64,000 nucleotides of DNA, taken from Planctomycetaceae bacterium (GTDB lineage: Bacteria > Planctomycetota > Planctomycetia > Gemmatales > Gemmataceae). Made by a program: the position numbers and the translations under genes. The notes under the pieces were generated by a model. It saw only the letters and a list, made by a program, of their open reading frames with translations, made no database searches and was not told where the DNA came from. Position 1 is the first letter of the stretch, and each line of letters starts with the position of its first letter. Shown one piece after another: positions 27,182 through 36,006 of this stretch. Location: positions 54,005 through 118,004 of the forward strand of contig PNLP01000019.1 in assembly GCA_013823135.1 (NCBI GenBank), in the 5' to 3' direction.

Positions 27182-28489
27182 ATGCGCTACCTTCTGGTAT
27201 CCTGCTGCACCGCATTCGTGTTGTCCGCTTCGCCCGTTTCCGCGGCGGATGCCACACTCCCTGCGTGGGCAACGAACCGCGATCAGCAACTCCCGCGTGA
27301 GCGAGCCGCACACCTCGATTACCTCGGAGTTCCAGACTGGCAGGAAGCCGGGTTCTGCGGTAAGGGCGTGAAGATTCTCGTCCTCGACACGGGTTTCCGT
27401 GGCTACCGCGACTTCCTGGGTAAGACGCTTCCCGCGAAGGTCACGCCGCGATCGGCCCGCAAAGACGGCAACCTCGAATGGAAGGACAGCCAGCACGGCA
27501 TCCTCGTTGCCGAGGTCGTTCACGCCATCGCGCCGGAAGCCGAGATTCTGCTCTCGAACTGGGACACCGATAGCCCCGAGACGTTCCTCGACGCCGTCCG
27601 CTGGGCACGCGAACAGGGGGTGAAGGTCATCACCTGTTCCGTCGTGATGCCAAGCTGGAGCGATGGCGAAGGGAACGGCCCAACTCACCGCAAGCTGCGA
27701 GAAATCCTCGGCGACGGCACGAAACCCGGTGACCCGCTGTTCTTCTCGTGCGCCGGGAACACCGCTCAACGGCACTGGTCGGGGGTGTTCAACGCAGCCG
27801 CCGACGGCTTCCACCAGTGGACCGATAAGGTCACGCTGAACAACGTTTCCCCGTGGTACGACGGTCGTGTGTCCCTCGAAGTGTGCTGGTCGGACCCGGA
27901 AGCTCGGTACAGCATCGAAGTGATCGACCCGGCGACCGGCAAGCAACCGGAAGGGGTCACTTATCGCCAGCAAACCGACCCGCCCGCAACGCTCGCCCGT
28001 TTCACGCCGAAGTCCGGTTCGGGCATCTCGTATGCATTGCGTGTGAAGCAGGAGAAGGGGAAACCCGGCAAGTTCCACCTGAACTCGCTGGCCGCGTACC
28101 TGAGTGAAGTGCGACTCGCCGGAAGCATCCCGTTCCCCGGCGACGGCCCAGAAGTGATCACCGTCGGCGCTGTGGACACCAGTTTCAAGCGTGCTTCGTT
28201 CAGCGCGTGTGGCCCGAACTCGCGGCAGCCTAAGCCAGACGTGGTTGCTCCGATTCCGTTCGGAACCTACATGCGATCGCGGCCGTTCAGCGGCACCTCG
28301 TGTGCGACCCCGCAAGCCGCAGCCGCCGCTGTGCTGTGCTTCTCACGCAACACCGACTGGAACTCGGCCAAGGTGCGAACATATCTCACGACGTGGGCAC
28401 GCGACCTGGGGCCGAACGGCCACGATTGCGAGACGGGTCACGGCTTGGTGTGGCTGCCACACCTTGCACCCGCTCCACACGCGAAGTGA
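27182..28489 (+). CDS. Secreted subtilisin-family (S8) serine peptidase
   Basis: The 435-residue protein has a signal peptide (1-21) and a complete catalytic triad: Asp69 in LVLDTGF, His105 in SQHGILVAEV, and Ser373 in GTSCATPQAAAA. The oxyanion asparagine is N193 in SCAGNTAQ. The interval between N193 and S373 is much longer than usual, so residues about 205-310 form an inserted beta-rich domain (RVSLEVCWSDPEARYSIEV...). It is likely a secreted protease. Confidence 0.9.
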   Translation: MRYLLVSCCTAFVLSASPVSAADATLPAWATNRDQQLPRERAAHLDYLGVPDWQEAGFCGKGVKILVLDTGFRGYRDFLGKTLPAKVTPRSARKDGNLEWKDSQHGILVAEVVHAIAPEAEILLSNWDTDSPETFLDAVRWAREQGVKVITCSVVMPSWSDGEGNGPTHRKLREILGDGTKPGDPLFFSCAGNTAQRHWSGVFNAAADGFHQWTDKVTLNNVSPWYDGRVSLEVCWSDPEARYSIEVIDPATGKQPEGVTYRQQTDPPATLARFTPKSGSGISYALRVKQEKGKPGKFHLNSLAAYLSEVRLAGSIPFPGDGPEVITVGAVDTSFKRASFSACGPNSRQPKPDVVAPIPFGTYMRSRPFSGTSCATPQAAAAAVLCFSRNTDWNSAKVRTYLTTWARDLGPNGHDCETGHGLVWLPHLAPAPHAK

Positions 28490-28500
28490 GTCGAATCTCT

Positions 28501-28562
28501 GTCCGAGCCCGAGCGCCAAGCGAGGATCTACGCTAACCCTCGCTTGGCGCTCGGGCTCGGAC
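28501..28562. repeat. Palindromic repeat, family B copy 2
   Basis: Arms GTCCGAGCCCGAGCGCCAAG and CTTGGCGCTCGGGCTCGGAC are exact complements over 25 bases with a 12-base loop. It lies between convergent genes, just after the subtilase stop. It shares its core with 19205-19325 and 33441-33510. Confidence 0.85.
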
Positions 28563-28571
28563 CAAGACACT

Positions 28572-29822
28572 TCACCCCAGCAATGCCCCGACGGGGTTGC
28601 CGCTGCTCAGGCGAATCGTTCGGCCAATCGGCCCTCGCAGCGTCCGCTCCCAGTTGATCCCCAGCGCCTTCAGCACGGTCGCATGAAGATCCTGTACTGG
28701 CACTGGGTCTTTGGGCTTCTTCCCGCCTTCGGGATCGCTTTCGCCCACGACCATTCCCCCGCGAATGCCGCCCCCAGCGATGGCCGCAGTGAAGTTGTGT
28801 GGCCAGTGATCGCGGCCACCGACCGGGTTCACGATCGGCGTGCGGCCGAACTCGCCGATGCATAGCACGATGGTGTCTTTCAGCGTGTCGTGCTTCTTCA
28901 GATCGCGGATCAGTGCCGCGAACGCCGGGTCGAGGATGGCGACGTTCTTCGCGCAGAGTTCGTGATTCTTCGCGTGGGTGTCCCAGCCGTCGAGCGTCAC
29001 TTCCACGCAACGCACGCCGACTTCGAGCAATCGCCGCGCCGCGAGGCACCCACGGCCGAAGGGGGTGTCGCCGTATTCCTTGCGGAGCGCCGCGGACTCC
29101 TTCGACACGTCGAACGCCTTGAGTTGCTCCGAACTCATCATGCGGCGGGCACGCTCCATCGTGTCCTTGTGCCCCGTGTTCCCGAGACGACTGCCGCGAC
29201 CACGGGCGAACGCATCCTCGACGACATCCAGATCCTTGATCCGCTCGGCGAATCGCTCCGCCGAAACGTTCGGCGTCACGTCCGGCACCTTGTCGGCGGG
29301 GTCGTACATCTTGAAGGCGTCGTACTCCGCACCGAGCACGCCACCGCGAGCGGGCCACTGACCGGGGAGGATGCTGACGTGCCGGGGAATCTCGGTGTTC
29401 CCCGCGGGGAGATCGTGGCACGCGATCGCGCCCAGAGACGGGAAGTTCACGGTGGGGTCGGGGCGGTTGCCGGTCTTGAGCGTGTACGTTCCGCGTTCGT
29501 GGTCGCCCTCGAAGCTCGTGAGCGACCGCACAAGCGCGACGTGTTCCATCTGGTCGGCGAGTTGCGCAAACCCCGCGGCGAGTTGCACGCCCTTGACGCT
29601 GGTGTCGCGTGCGAGCGATCCCCCCGCGATGTTCGTGCCGGGCTTGGGGTCGAACGTCTCAAGCTGACTCGGCCCGCCGCCCATCCACAGGATGATGACC
29701 GACTTCGCGGGAGTCTTCTCGGTTTCCGCCGACCGTGCGAGCGCCGTGCCGAGCCAGCCAAGCCCCGCCGCCGCGAGGAAGTTCCGCCGCGGCAGGTGAT
29801 AGTTGCAGGTCAGGGGATGCAT
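28572..29822 (-). CDS. DUF1501 domain-containing protein, Tat-exported
   Basis: The 416-residue protein begins with a twin-arginine signal (LPRRNFLAAAGLGWLG) and continues with the DUF1501 pattern: VIILWMGGGPSQLETFDPKPG, GVQLAAGF, FEGDHERGTYTLKTG, VEVTLDGWDTHAKN, IVLCIGEFGRTP and GGRDHWPHNF. The family has an alkaline-phosphatase-like fold and is greatly expanded in planctomycetes, usually next to DUF1549/DUF1553 proteins, as here. Function is not established. Confidence 0.93.
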   Translation of the reverse strand: MHPLTCNYHLPRRNFLAAAGLGWLGTALARSAETEKTPAKSVIILWMGGGPSQLETFDPKPGTNIAGGSLARDTSVKGVQLAAGFAQLADQMEHVALVRSLTSFEGDHERGTYTLKTGNRPDPTVNFPSLGAIACHDLPAGNTEIPRHVSILPGQWPARGGVLGAEYDAFKMYDPADKVPDVTPNVSAERFAERIKDLDVVEDAFARGRGSRLGNTGHKDTMERARRMMSSEQLKAFDVSKESAALRKEYGDTPFGRGCLAARRLLEVGVRCVEVTLDGWDTHAKNHELCAKNVAILDPAFAALIRDLKKHDTLKDTIVLCIGEFGRTPIVNPVGGRDHWPHNFTAAIAGGGIRGGMVVGESDPEGGKKPKDPVPVQDLHATVLKALGINWERTLRGPIGRTIRLSSGNPVGALLG

Positions 29823-29834
29823 ATTATCTCCACT

Positions 29835-30200
29835 TCAGTTGTGTTGGCCTTCGGAAAGCGGTTCCCGACCTTCGCGGCGTAACCGAATCCCCGCGAGCAA
29901 CATCGCAACTCCCAGCACGACGGATATCACCGCTTCAAAGAATGACTCCGCAACTACTTCCACGCCGTACACTGCAACGGCAGGCGAACTCAAACAAAAG
30001 GCCCAACCAAGTAAGGTGAAGAACCACTTCTTCGTGTATGGGCCTTTGCCTCCTCGGAGTCGAATCGCAAACCATATTCCCCCAAATATGGCTGCACCGC
30101 TGAGGAAATATCCGGCGAGTACGAAGCTACCTACGGTCAGTACGGCACCGATCCCTGGGGTGATGTCAGCAAAAGTAGGCAGTACCATCCATTGGCCCAT
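29835..30200 (-). CDS. Small membrane protein between DUF1549 and DUF1501 genes
   Basis: A 121-residue protein with three hydrophobic segments (GAVLTVGSFVLAGYFLSGAAIFGGI, KWFFTLLGWAFCL and AVISVVLGVAMLLAG) and a basic C-terminus. I chose ATG 30198-30200 because upstream codons are shadow of the DUF1549 gene; a start within ILLASKL is possible. It starts 20 bases after the upstream gene stop and ends 12 bases before the DUF1501 start, so it is probably in the same transcript. Its base composition is lower in GC than its neighbours. Confidence 0.6.
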   Translation of the reverse strand: MGQWMVLPTFADITPGIGAVLTVGSFVLAGYFLSGAAIFGGIWFAIRLRGGKGPYTKKWFFTLLGWAFCLSSPAVAVYGVEVVAESFFEAVISVVLGVAMLLAGIRLRREGREPLSEGQHN

Positions 30201-30220
30201 CAGTTTGCTCGCGAGCAAAA

Positions 30221-31846
30221 TCAATGGTTGAAGCTCATCTCGGTGCTGTTGAACAGCACCCAGTACATGTCCGCGAGGTGGTTGCGGCGCTCGTCGCCCT
30301 TCGTGCCCGCGAGTTTCGCCACGAAGTGCTCGCTCTCCTTCAGCGTCGGCTTCCGTGTGAACACGCACAGGTACGCGGTCTCGACGGCGGCTTGGTCGTC
30401 GGGGGCGAACATCGCGATTTGCGCCGAAGCATTCAAGAGTTCGCTCCGGGCCTTGCCGTCCACGAGGTCGCCGTTCATCATCAGGAGGCGTTGCGGGATA
30501 GTGCCGTGTGCCTTCGCGAAGTCGTCGTCGTCCGCGTCGCCGTATCGCGTCACGAAATCCTTCTCGTTGAAGAACCGCGTGGCCCGCACGAACAGTTGTG
30601 AGTTCTTGTCGATGGTTCGCACCGAAGCGGCCTGAATCACGCTGCCGATGATCTGCTCGGGTCGCAGTCGCGACAACGGGAACGCCGCCCAGCGTTCGTC
30701 GTGGGCGTCCGTGATCTCGAACGGAGCTGCGCTATCGAGCCGGAACACTTCGGTTGACGCGATCAGCAGAATGAGGCGATTCAGGTCGTAGTTGTGGCTG
30801 GCGAAGTCGGCGGCCAGGATGTCGAGCGCTGCGGGGCCGCGTTCGTCGAGCGTCGGCGATTCGATCCGCTTCAGGAGCGGGCGGCCGAACATCATCGCCC
30901 ACACGCGGTTCACGGTTGCACGCGAGAACGCCTTGTTCTGCGGGTTCGTGACCCACGCCGCAAGCCGCTCGCGTCGCGTGCCTTCTTCTGGCATCAGTTC
31001 CGGTGAAAACGGCACGCCGACGCCAATCTCGTGCGTGCTACCATTCACGCGATCCTCGAACGCATACTCACCTTCGCCGTCCGAAATGTGTGTGACGATG
31101 TGGCGCGTTTGGCCGAAGAACGCCGCGAGCGACTGGAAATCGGTCTGCTTCCAGATGATCTGCTCATAGTCGGCGGGGTTCTTGAAGTCGTGGCACTGGG
31201 CGCAGTCGATTCGCAGCCCGAGGAACGCCCGCGTCACGCGGATTGCGAGCTTCTCGGGATCGGGTTTCTCCTTCCCCTCATCGTAAGCGGCGGCGATGAA
31301 GTTCACCGCCGGCTGGTCGGTGTTCAGCCCACGGGCCGCGATCATCTGCCGGACCATTTCGCCGTAGGGCGTGTTGTGGTGCAGTTGATCGCTGAGCCAC
31401 GCGTTGAACCGCCGCTTGCGGTAGATCAGCAGTGGGCCATCTTCGGTGCCGACGTAGGCCCGTGCGAGGCGATCGGCGAAGTAGTCCGAGTAACGGCGGT
31501 CGCGAAGTAAATGGTTCGCCCAGCCGTCGAGCCGCTGCCCTTCGGGGTAGTGTTCGAACTGGCGGATCTCTTCCAGCGAAGGCACGCTGCCGGTGAGGGC
31601 CAGAGACAGCCGTCGAGCCACGGCCAGGTCGGGGGCAAGCGGTGCAGGGGTGATGCCGTGGGCTTCCCAATCGTTGCGGAACGATTCGTCCACCTTGCGA
31701 ACGACGGCACGGAAGTCGTCGTCGGTTGTGGTGCCGGGGTCGAGGTGAATCTTGCGCGTCTGCGTGTTCTGCGGGAACAGACTTGCCCGCAGGCCGCCGA
31801 CAGCCGCGATCACGACCACGACAAACAGAAGGTTGCGGACCAACAT
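30221..31846 (-). CDS. DUF1549/DUF1553 domain-containing protein
   Basis: The 541-residue protein has an N-terminal signal or membrane anchor (LLFVVVVIAAVGGL). It then shows the DUF1549 region (RRLSLALTGSVPSLEEIRQF, NTPYGEMVRQMIAARGL, IDCAQCHDFKNPADY, where CAQCH is a c-type-heme-like CxxCH) and the DUF1553 region (RRERLAAWVTNPQNKAFSRA, RVWAMMFGRPL, FDLASHNYDLNRLILLIASTEVF-like segment). It is a characteristic planctomycete pair with the downstream DUF1501 protein. The role is unknown; heme binding is suggested by the CxxCH only. Confidence 0.9.
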   Translation of the reverse strand: MLVRNLLFVVVVIAAVGGLRASLFPQNTQTRKIHLDPGTTTDDDFRAVVRKVDESFRNDWEAHGITPAPLAPDLAVARRLSLALTGSVPSLEEIRQFEHYPEGQRLDGWANHLLRDRRYSDYFADRLARAYVGTEDGPLLIYRKRRFNAWLSDQLHHNTPYGEMVRQMIAARGLNTDQPAVNFIAAAYDEGKEKPDPEKLAIRVTRAFLGLRIDCAQCHDFKNPADYEQIIWKQTDFQSLAAFFGQTRHIVTHISDGEGEYAFEDRVNGSTHEIGVGVPFSPELMPEEGTRRERLAAWVTNPQNKAFSRATVNRVWAMMFGRPLLKRIESPTLDERGPAALDILAADFASHNYDLNRLILLIASTEVFRLDSAAPFEITDAHDERWAAFPLSRLRPEQIIGSVIQAASVRTIDKNSQLFVRATRFFNEKDFVTRYGDADDDDFAKAHGTIPQRLLMMNGDLVDGKARSELLNASAQIAMFAPDDQAAVETAYLCVFTRKPTLKESEHFVAKLAGTKGDERRNHLADMYWVLFNSTEMSFNH

Positions 31847-31914
31847 GGCTGGTGTCCGGAGATTGGGTGCTCCCCATCATACCCGCAACGGCCGGTTCGA
31901 GTTTCAAGGCAGTT

Positions 31915-32112
31915 GAAGCAATGGCACGCGGATGACGCGGATGAAACGTGGATCAAGAGGATCTGAAAAAGAGTAGAGTGTTATCCGCAGATTATGCAGA
32001 TAGACACAGATTTCAAAGACAAATGGGAAGATCATAAGACCGTGGAACCGGGGGGTGCTACCCAACTCGATATTGTCTTTTAATCTGCGTCCATCTGCGT
32101 AATCTGCGGATC
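31915..32112. repeat. Dispersed repeat, family D copy 3 (hybrid core)
   Basis: The left end GAAGCAATGGCACGCGGATG matches copies 1 and 2. The inner palindrome is different: TATCCGCAGATTATGCAGAT on the left, with its near complement ATCTGCGTAATCTGCGGAT at 32092-32112. The outer right arm is missing. It fills most of the gene-free gap 31847-32231. Confidence 0.75.
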
Positions 32113-32231
32113 AAACTCTTCGGTATGGCTTCGGCTTTCCCCCGCCCAAGTGCAATGGTGCTTCCACTCGTTGCGCCGGCGGGCTAAACTGCAAGCACGC
32201 CAGTTCGCCGTCCGTTTCGCGGAGGTCGTTC

Positions 32232-33434
32232 GTGTTCCGACCCATCGCACTCGCGCTGCTGTTCACACCAATCGCCTTGTTCACAGCGGGAACCCACACG
32301 GCCCCCGCACAGGTTCCCGACACAACCAAGGTGGAACCCAAGAAGGGGATCGACCGCACGGCAGCGACCCGCAAGCGACTCCTGAAGGACTTCGGCGGCA
32401 GCGAGGAGGGCGAAGAGGCCGTTATGCTCGGCCTCGCGTGGCTCACCCAGACACAGAAGCCCGATGGCGGCTGGGTCTACGACGGGAGCAAATCGCACGA
32501 CACGGCACCGGCAACGGGAATGGCGGTTCTCGCGTTCCTCGGGGCAGGTCAGTCGCACAAGGAAGGTCGGTACAAGCAAACGGTTCAGGCCGGTCTCGAC
32601 TGGCTGGTGAAGAACCAGGAGGCCGGGCAAAGCCCTCAGGCGGGCCACTTCAAGGGTGCCCCCGATATGTACGGCCAGGGGATCGCGACCGTGGCGCTGT
32701 GCGAAGCCTACGGGATGACGCAAGATCCCGCACTCAAGGAAGCGGCTCAGCGTGCAATCGACTACATCCAGAAAGGGCAAGCCACAAACGGGAGTTGGGG
32801 ATATCAGGTTCCCCATGCGGGTGACACATCCATCGTCGGCTGGCAGGTGCAAGCACTCCACGCGGGGCAACTCGCGGGCCTGAGCGTGGACGAGAAGGTC
32901 ATCAAGAAAGCCGTCGGATTCCTGAACCACGTGGGGACAGGCCAAAGCAAATCGGCTTACGGGTACGGCGGCCCGGGCGGCGGCCCAGGCACCTCATTAA
33001 CGGCAATCGGGCTGTTGTGCCGGTACTACATCGACGATTGGCGTTCAACCACCGCCGGGTTCGCCGAGGGAACCAAAGGTCTGCTGGCCCGGGTTCCGAA
33101 ACCCGACGCAGCCGGCAAGTTCCCTGCGAACGTGGACCTCTACTATTACTACTACGCGACGCAGGTTGTGCGGTTCCACGGCGGCGAAGCCTGGAAGGAC
33201 TGGAACGAGGGCGTCAAACAGCCCGACGGTACTCGCAAGGGTGGCATGCCCGACTGGCTCCTCTCGATCCAGAATCGCACTCGCACGGAACGCGGCAGTT
33301 GGAACCCACCCGGGGACCAGTGGATTGGCCCGGCTTGCGGTCGCCTCGGAACGACGTGCATGTGCCTGCTGACGCTCGAGGTGTACTACCGCTACACCCC
33401 CGAAGGCAACCAGAACACACCGAAGAAGCCATGA
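32232..33434 (+). CDS. Secreted prenyltransferase/squalene-cyclase-fold repeat protein
   Basis: The 400-residue protein has a signal peptide (1-24) and alpha/alpha-barrel repeats of the terpene-cyclase type. Repeats include WLTQTQKPDGGWVYDG, LDWLVKNQEAGQSP, IDYIQKGQATNGSWGYQV and a Tyr-rich LYYYYYATQV. No DDTA/DCTAE catalytic motif is visible, so it is unlikely to be a true cyclase. Planctomycetes carry many such secreted proteins of unknown function. Confidence 0.8.
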   Translation: MFRPIALALLFTPIALFTAGTHTAPAQVPDTTKVEPKKGIDRTAATRKRLLKDFGGSEEGEEAVMLGLAWLTQTQKPDGGWVYDGSKSHDTAPATGMAVLAFLGAGQSHKEGRYKQTVQAGLDWLVKNQEAGQSPQAGHFKGAPDMYGQGIATVALCEAYGMTQDPALKEAAQRAIDYIQKGQATNGSWGYQVPHAGDTSIVGWQVQALHAGQLAGLSVDEKVIKKAVGFLNHVGTGQSKSAYGYGGPGGGPGTSLTAIGLLCRYYIDDWRSTTAGFAEGTKGLLARVPKPDAAGKFPANVDLYYYYYATQVVRFHGGEAWKDWNEGVKQPDGTRKGGMPDWLLSIQNRTRTERGSWNPPGDQWIGPACGRLGTTCMCLLTLEVYYRYTPEGNQNTPKKP

Positions 33435-33440
33435 TAACGG

Positions 33441-33510
33441 CCTAGTTCGAGCCCGAGCGCAAGCGAGGTGCCACGCAAGACACCTCGCTTGCGCTCGGGC
33501 TCGAACTAGG
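33441..33510. repeat. Palindromic repeat, family B copy 3
   Basis: Perfect 30-base arms (starting CCTAGTTCGAGCCCGAGCGC and ending GCGCTCGGGCTCGAACTAGG) surround a 10-base loop. It lies between convergent genes 33434 and 33532 and may work as a bidirectional terminator. Confidence 0.85.
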
Positions 33511-33531
33511 CAAATCCGAACTCAATCGCAA

Positions 33532-34539
33532 TCACACCGCGAACAACTCTCGCAACATCGCCTGAGTGGTTTCCCATGCATCGGCGGCGCGGTCGTAGTT
33601 CACTTCCATTGCCCGGGTTTGCGTTGGTCGCAGGATCGCCGTGGGTAAATCGGCCTTCACTGACGGGTTCAGCGGAATCTGGAAGCCGCCGCCTTCCGCG
33701 AGGCGTTTCTCGGTTTCCGCACGCAGCAGGAACTCGACCAGTTTGTGCGCGGCCGCGGGGTTTGGGCCGTTCTTCACCAGCGCGACCGTGTTCGGCAGGA
33801 ACAGCGTTCCGAGGGCGTCTGCATCCGGGAACACAATCGCCACCGGCTTGCCGTCACGCAGTTCGATCAATGCGTCGTCCGTGTCGGTGAGGCCCACCGC
33901 GAACTGCCCATCGGCCACACTGCGTGCCACTTGCTTGTTCCCCGCGACAACATTCACGCGGTTCCCCTTCAACCCGGCGAAGAACTCACGCGTGCGATCA
34001 AGCCCAAGGTTTGCCGAAAGTGCTGCGGCGTGCGTCGCGGTGGTGCCAAAGAACGGCTTCGCGATGGAAACTCGACCCGCGAATCGCTCGGCCGCGAGGT
34101 CGAACAGGTTCCGGGGGCGGTCCGGTTCCTTCAGCAGATTCGTGTTCACGATGACGATGCGAGCGCGTGCGGCGAAGCCTTGCCAGAGGCGATCTGTCGG
34201 ACGAGTGCTGGCGAGGAAGGGATCGCAGAGTGGCGATGGAAGAGGTGCGTACACACCGGCACGCGCGAGGCGAACCGAACCGAGCGGCTCGTTGTTCCAG
34301 TGGACATCACAACGCGGATGGCTGGCTTCCTGTTCCAACTCGGCGGCGAGAGCAACAGACTTGTTCGCCTCGGTGTCGTATTTGACATCGATCCGCAGAC
34401 CGGTTTCGCGGGTGAACTCGGCGAGCAACCCCTCAGCGAACTCGCGGTCCTGGGCGCAATAGAGTACGACGCGAGATTGCCGGTCGGAACACCCCGCGGC
34501 GAATGCGAGCGGAGTGAGGAGGAAATGGCGTCTGCGCAT
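33532..34539 (-). CDS. Extracellular solute-binding lipoprotein (iron-type)
   Basis: The 335-residue protein has a Tat-like lipoprotein signal (MRRRHFLLTPLAFAAGC with Cys17) and the periplasmic-binding-protein class II fold seen in Fe3+ and spermidine-type proteins: VVLYCAQDREFAEGLLAEFTRETG, DVHWNNEPLGSVRLARAGVY, GLTDTDDALIELRDGKPVAIVFPD, and LPNTVALVKNGPNPAAAHKLVEFLL. No permease or ATPase is adjacent. The ligand is not certain. Confidence 0.8.
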   Translation of the reverse strand: MRRRHFLLTPLAFAAGCSDRQSRVVLYCAQDREFAEGLLAEFTRETGLRIDVKYDTEANKSVALAAELEQEASHPRCDVHWNNEPLGSVRLARAGVYAPLPSPLCDPFLASTRPTDRLWQGFAARARIVIVNTNLLKEPDRPRNLFDLAAERFAGRVSIAKPFFGTTATHAAALSANLGLDRTREFFAGLKGNRVNVVAGNKQVARSVADGQFAVGLTDTDDALIELRDGKPVAIVFPDADALGTLFLPNTVALVKNGPNPAAAHKLVEFLLRAETEKRLAEGGGFQIPLNPSVKADLPTAILRPTQTRAMEVNYDRAADAWETTQAMLRELFAV

Positions 34540-34547
34540 GGGATTCC

Positions 34548-34618
34548 TGGCGAGCCGTGCCAGTCATGGCACGGGTTTACTTTACTCAGACCCGTGCCAT
34601 GACTGGCACGGCTCGCCA
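34548..34618. repeat. Palindrome between uxaC-like and binding-protein genes, family F
   Basis: Arms TGGCGAGCCGTGCCAGTCAT and ATGACTGGCACGGCTCGCCA are exact complements, with inner GGCACGGGT/ACCCGTGCC and a short loop. It begins 9 bases upstream of the binding-protein start codon and ends 3 bases before the uronate isomerase stop. It could terminate the isomerase transcript or lie in the leader of the next gene. Confidence 0.8.
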
Positions 34619-34620
34619 CA

Positions 34621-35874
34621 TCAGACCTTGAACACTTCCCGCACATTGTCGCGCAGTAAGCGCGTGCCCAGTGCCACCGCGTCGGCCTCGCTCAACACAC
34701 CGGGACGCACGAACTCGTCGGCCAGCACGTTCGCCAGCAGTCGCCGATACATCGAGTACTTCGGCAACACGAACTCCAGCTTGTACGCGTCCGAGTAGTA
34801 GCCGATCAGTTTAGTCTTCGGAACCGCGGTGATCCGTTCCGTGAGATCCTTGCGGATGTACGGCGGTGTGTTCGAGTACCACCAGTGGCCGTTGGGCAGC
34901 ACGTTCGGGAAGATCCACGAGTACGCGACCAACTCCTGGTTCTGGGCGCTCGTCAGCACCGAGACGGGGAACGTCACGTCCGGGAAAGCGTTGAACAGTT
35001 CCTTGTACTGGATCAGGCTCGTGCGCTGGTCGAACAGGTCTTGCCCCTGGAACACGCCCTTCTCGTACACCCGGCGGTTCACGCCGATCATCAGGTCGAA
35101 CGGAAGGCGGAAGTCGCGGCACGACTCGGCGATCATCCAGAAGATCCCGGGGGCGAGGTCGTGGAAGTCGTGGAACTGCATCTGCTCGTAGAAGTGCTCG
35201 TCGTCGAACGGAACCGGGTGGAAGCTCGGCGGCAACGAGATGGCGCACGCCTTCGCCCCCTTGCGGGTGAAGTGCATGAACAACTTGGCGAGGGCCATCC
35301 GCAGCGAAGCCGCGTCGCTAACCTCAACCCCGGTGCAGGCCGCGAGTCGGCGGCGGGTCTCGGGCTTATCCATCTGGAAGACGAGCGTGTCGGTCCGCAG
35401 ACACGGAACGTAGGTCTCGGTATCGAAGCCCTCGAGTGGGTCGTCGAACTCGTTAGTCAAGAAGATCTTTTCGAGCTTCGTCTTGGCGAAGACCTGCTTC
35501 TCCCAGTCGACCTGTGCGAAGGTCTTCTCGGCAGCGTCAAACAACTTGTCCGCGTCGGCCAGGGTGATGCGGTCGCCGGTGAAGCCGAGGAACGTGCGGG
35601 CGATGTCGAGGAACCAGCCGTACTGGGCCGTGTTGTCGTAACGGTCCATGTGCCTGACGATCTCGCGGACTCGTTCCCGTGCCGGGATGTTCTTCGCGAG
35701 CGCCGCCTGGCTCATCCCCGCCGAGTGCGCGAGTTCCGTGTAGTAGTGGTAGCCGAGAATGTCGTCGAGCGACTTCGACACCGGCTTTAGCGGGTCGATG
35801 TGCGAGTGTGGGTCGATCAGTGGGATGTTCGAGAGTGCCGAGGTGAGGTCGGCAACGAGCGAATCGGTGGCCAT
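34621..35874 (-). CDS. uxaC: Uronate (glucuronate) isomerase family protein
   Basis: The 417-residue protein shows the amidohydrolase-fold uronate isomerase motifs: PLIDPHSHIDPLKP at the N-terminus (metal-binding HxH), RTDTLVF, CAISLPPSF, QFHDFHDLAPGIFWM and LIGYYSDAYKLEFVLPKYSMYR. The family interconverts glucuronate/galacturonate and the keto-sugars in pectin degradation. It is a little shorter than E. coli UxaC. Its start codon lies at the left boundary of the prophage, so the native upstream region may have been displaced to about 58,220. Confidence 0.8.
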   Translation of the reverse strand: MATDSLVADLTSALSNIPLIDPHSHIDPLKPVSKSLDDILGYHYYTELAHSAGMSQAALAKNIPARERVREIVRHMDRYDNTAQYGWFLDIARTFLGFTGDRITLADADKLFDAAEKTFAQVDWEKQVFAKTKLEKIFLTNEFDDPLEGFDTETYVPCLRTDTLVFQMDKPETRRRLAACTGVEVSDAASLRMALAKLFMHFTRKGAKACAISLPPSFHPVPFDDEHFYEQMQFHDFHDLAPGIFWMIAESCRDFRLPFDLMIGVNRRVYEKGVFQGQDLFDQRTSLIQYKELFNAFPDVTFPVSVLTSAQNQELVAYSWIFPNVLPNGHWWYSNTPPYIRKDLTERITAVPKTKLIGYYSDAYKLEFVLPKYSMYRRLLANVLADEFVRPGVLSEADAVALGTRLLRDNVREVFKV

Positions 35875-35876
35875 GG

Positions 35877-35887
35877 CGGAGGCTCCG
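35877..35887. other. Candidate attL core
   Basis: CGGAGGCTCCG lies exactly at the GC shift, against the start of the uxaC-like gene (it forms part of that gene's ribosome site region). The identical 11 bases occur at 58210-58220 at the other GC shift. Only 11 bases match, so chance cannot be excluded. Confidence 0.4.
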
Positions 35888-35906
35888 CGAAACTGGCTGT
35901 CTTGTC

Positions 35907-35927
35907 AGAGTTACCTGCGATAACTCT
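35907..35927. promoter_or_regulatory. Inverted repeat upstream of the integrase
   Basis: AGAGTTA at 35907-35913 and its complement TAACTCT at 35921-35927 are separated by 7 bases. The centre-to-centre spacing suits a dimeric DNA-binding protein. It lies between the divergent uxaC-like and integrase genes. Confidence 0.35.
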
Positions 35928-35974
35928 AACTTTGGGGTAATTGCCTTCAAAACCAGCGATTCGTAAGCTATGCT

Positions 35975-35995
35975 GCACTGAATCCTGCACTGAAT
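35975..35995. repeat. Left tandem GCACTGAAT block (arm-site candidate)
   Basis: Two GCACTGAAT nonamers separated by three bases (CCT). The same arrangement with spacer TCC occurs at 58035-58055 in the same orientation; the 21-base blocks differ at two positions. The block precedes the integrase ATG by 11 bases. It may be an integrase arm-binding site or an alternative att core. Confidence 0.6.
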
Positions 35996-36006
35996 CGAGA
36001 AAACAC

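Noticed and set aside
35941..36006. N-terminal extension of the integrase
   Set aside because: It translates the tandem GCACTGAAT block as CTESCTES; the ATG at 36007 gives the normal integrase N-terminus.
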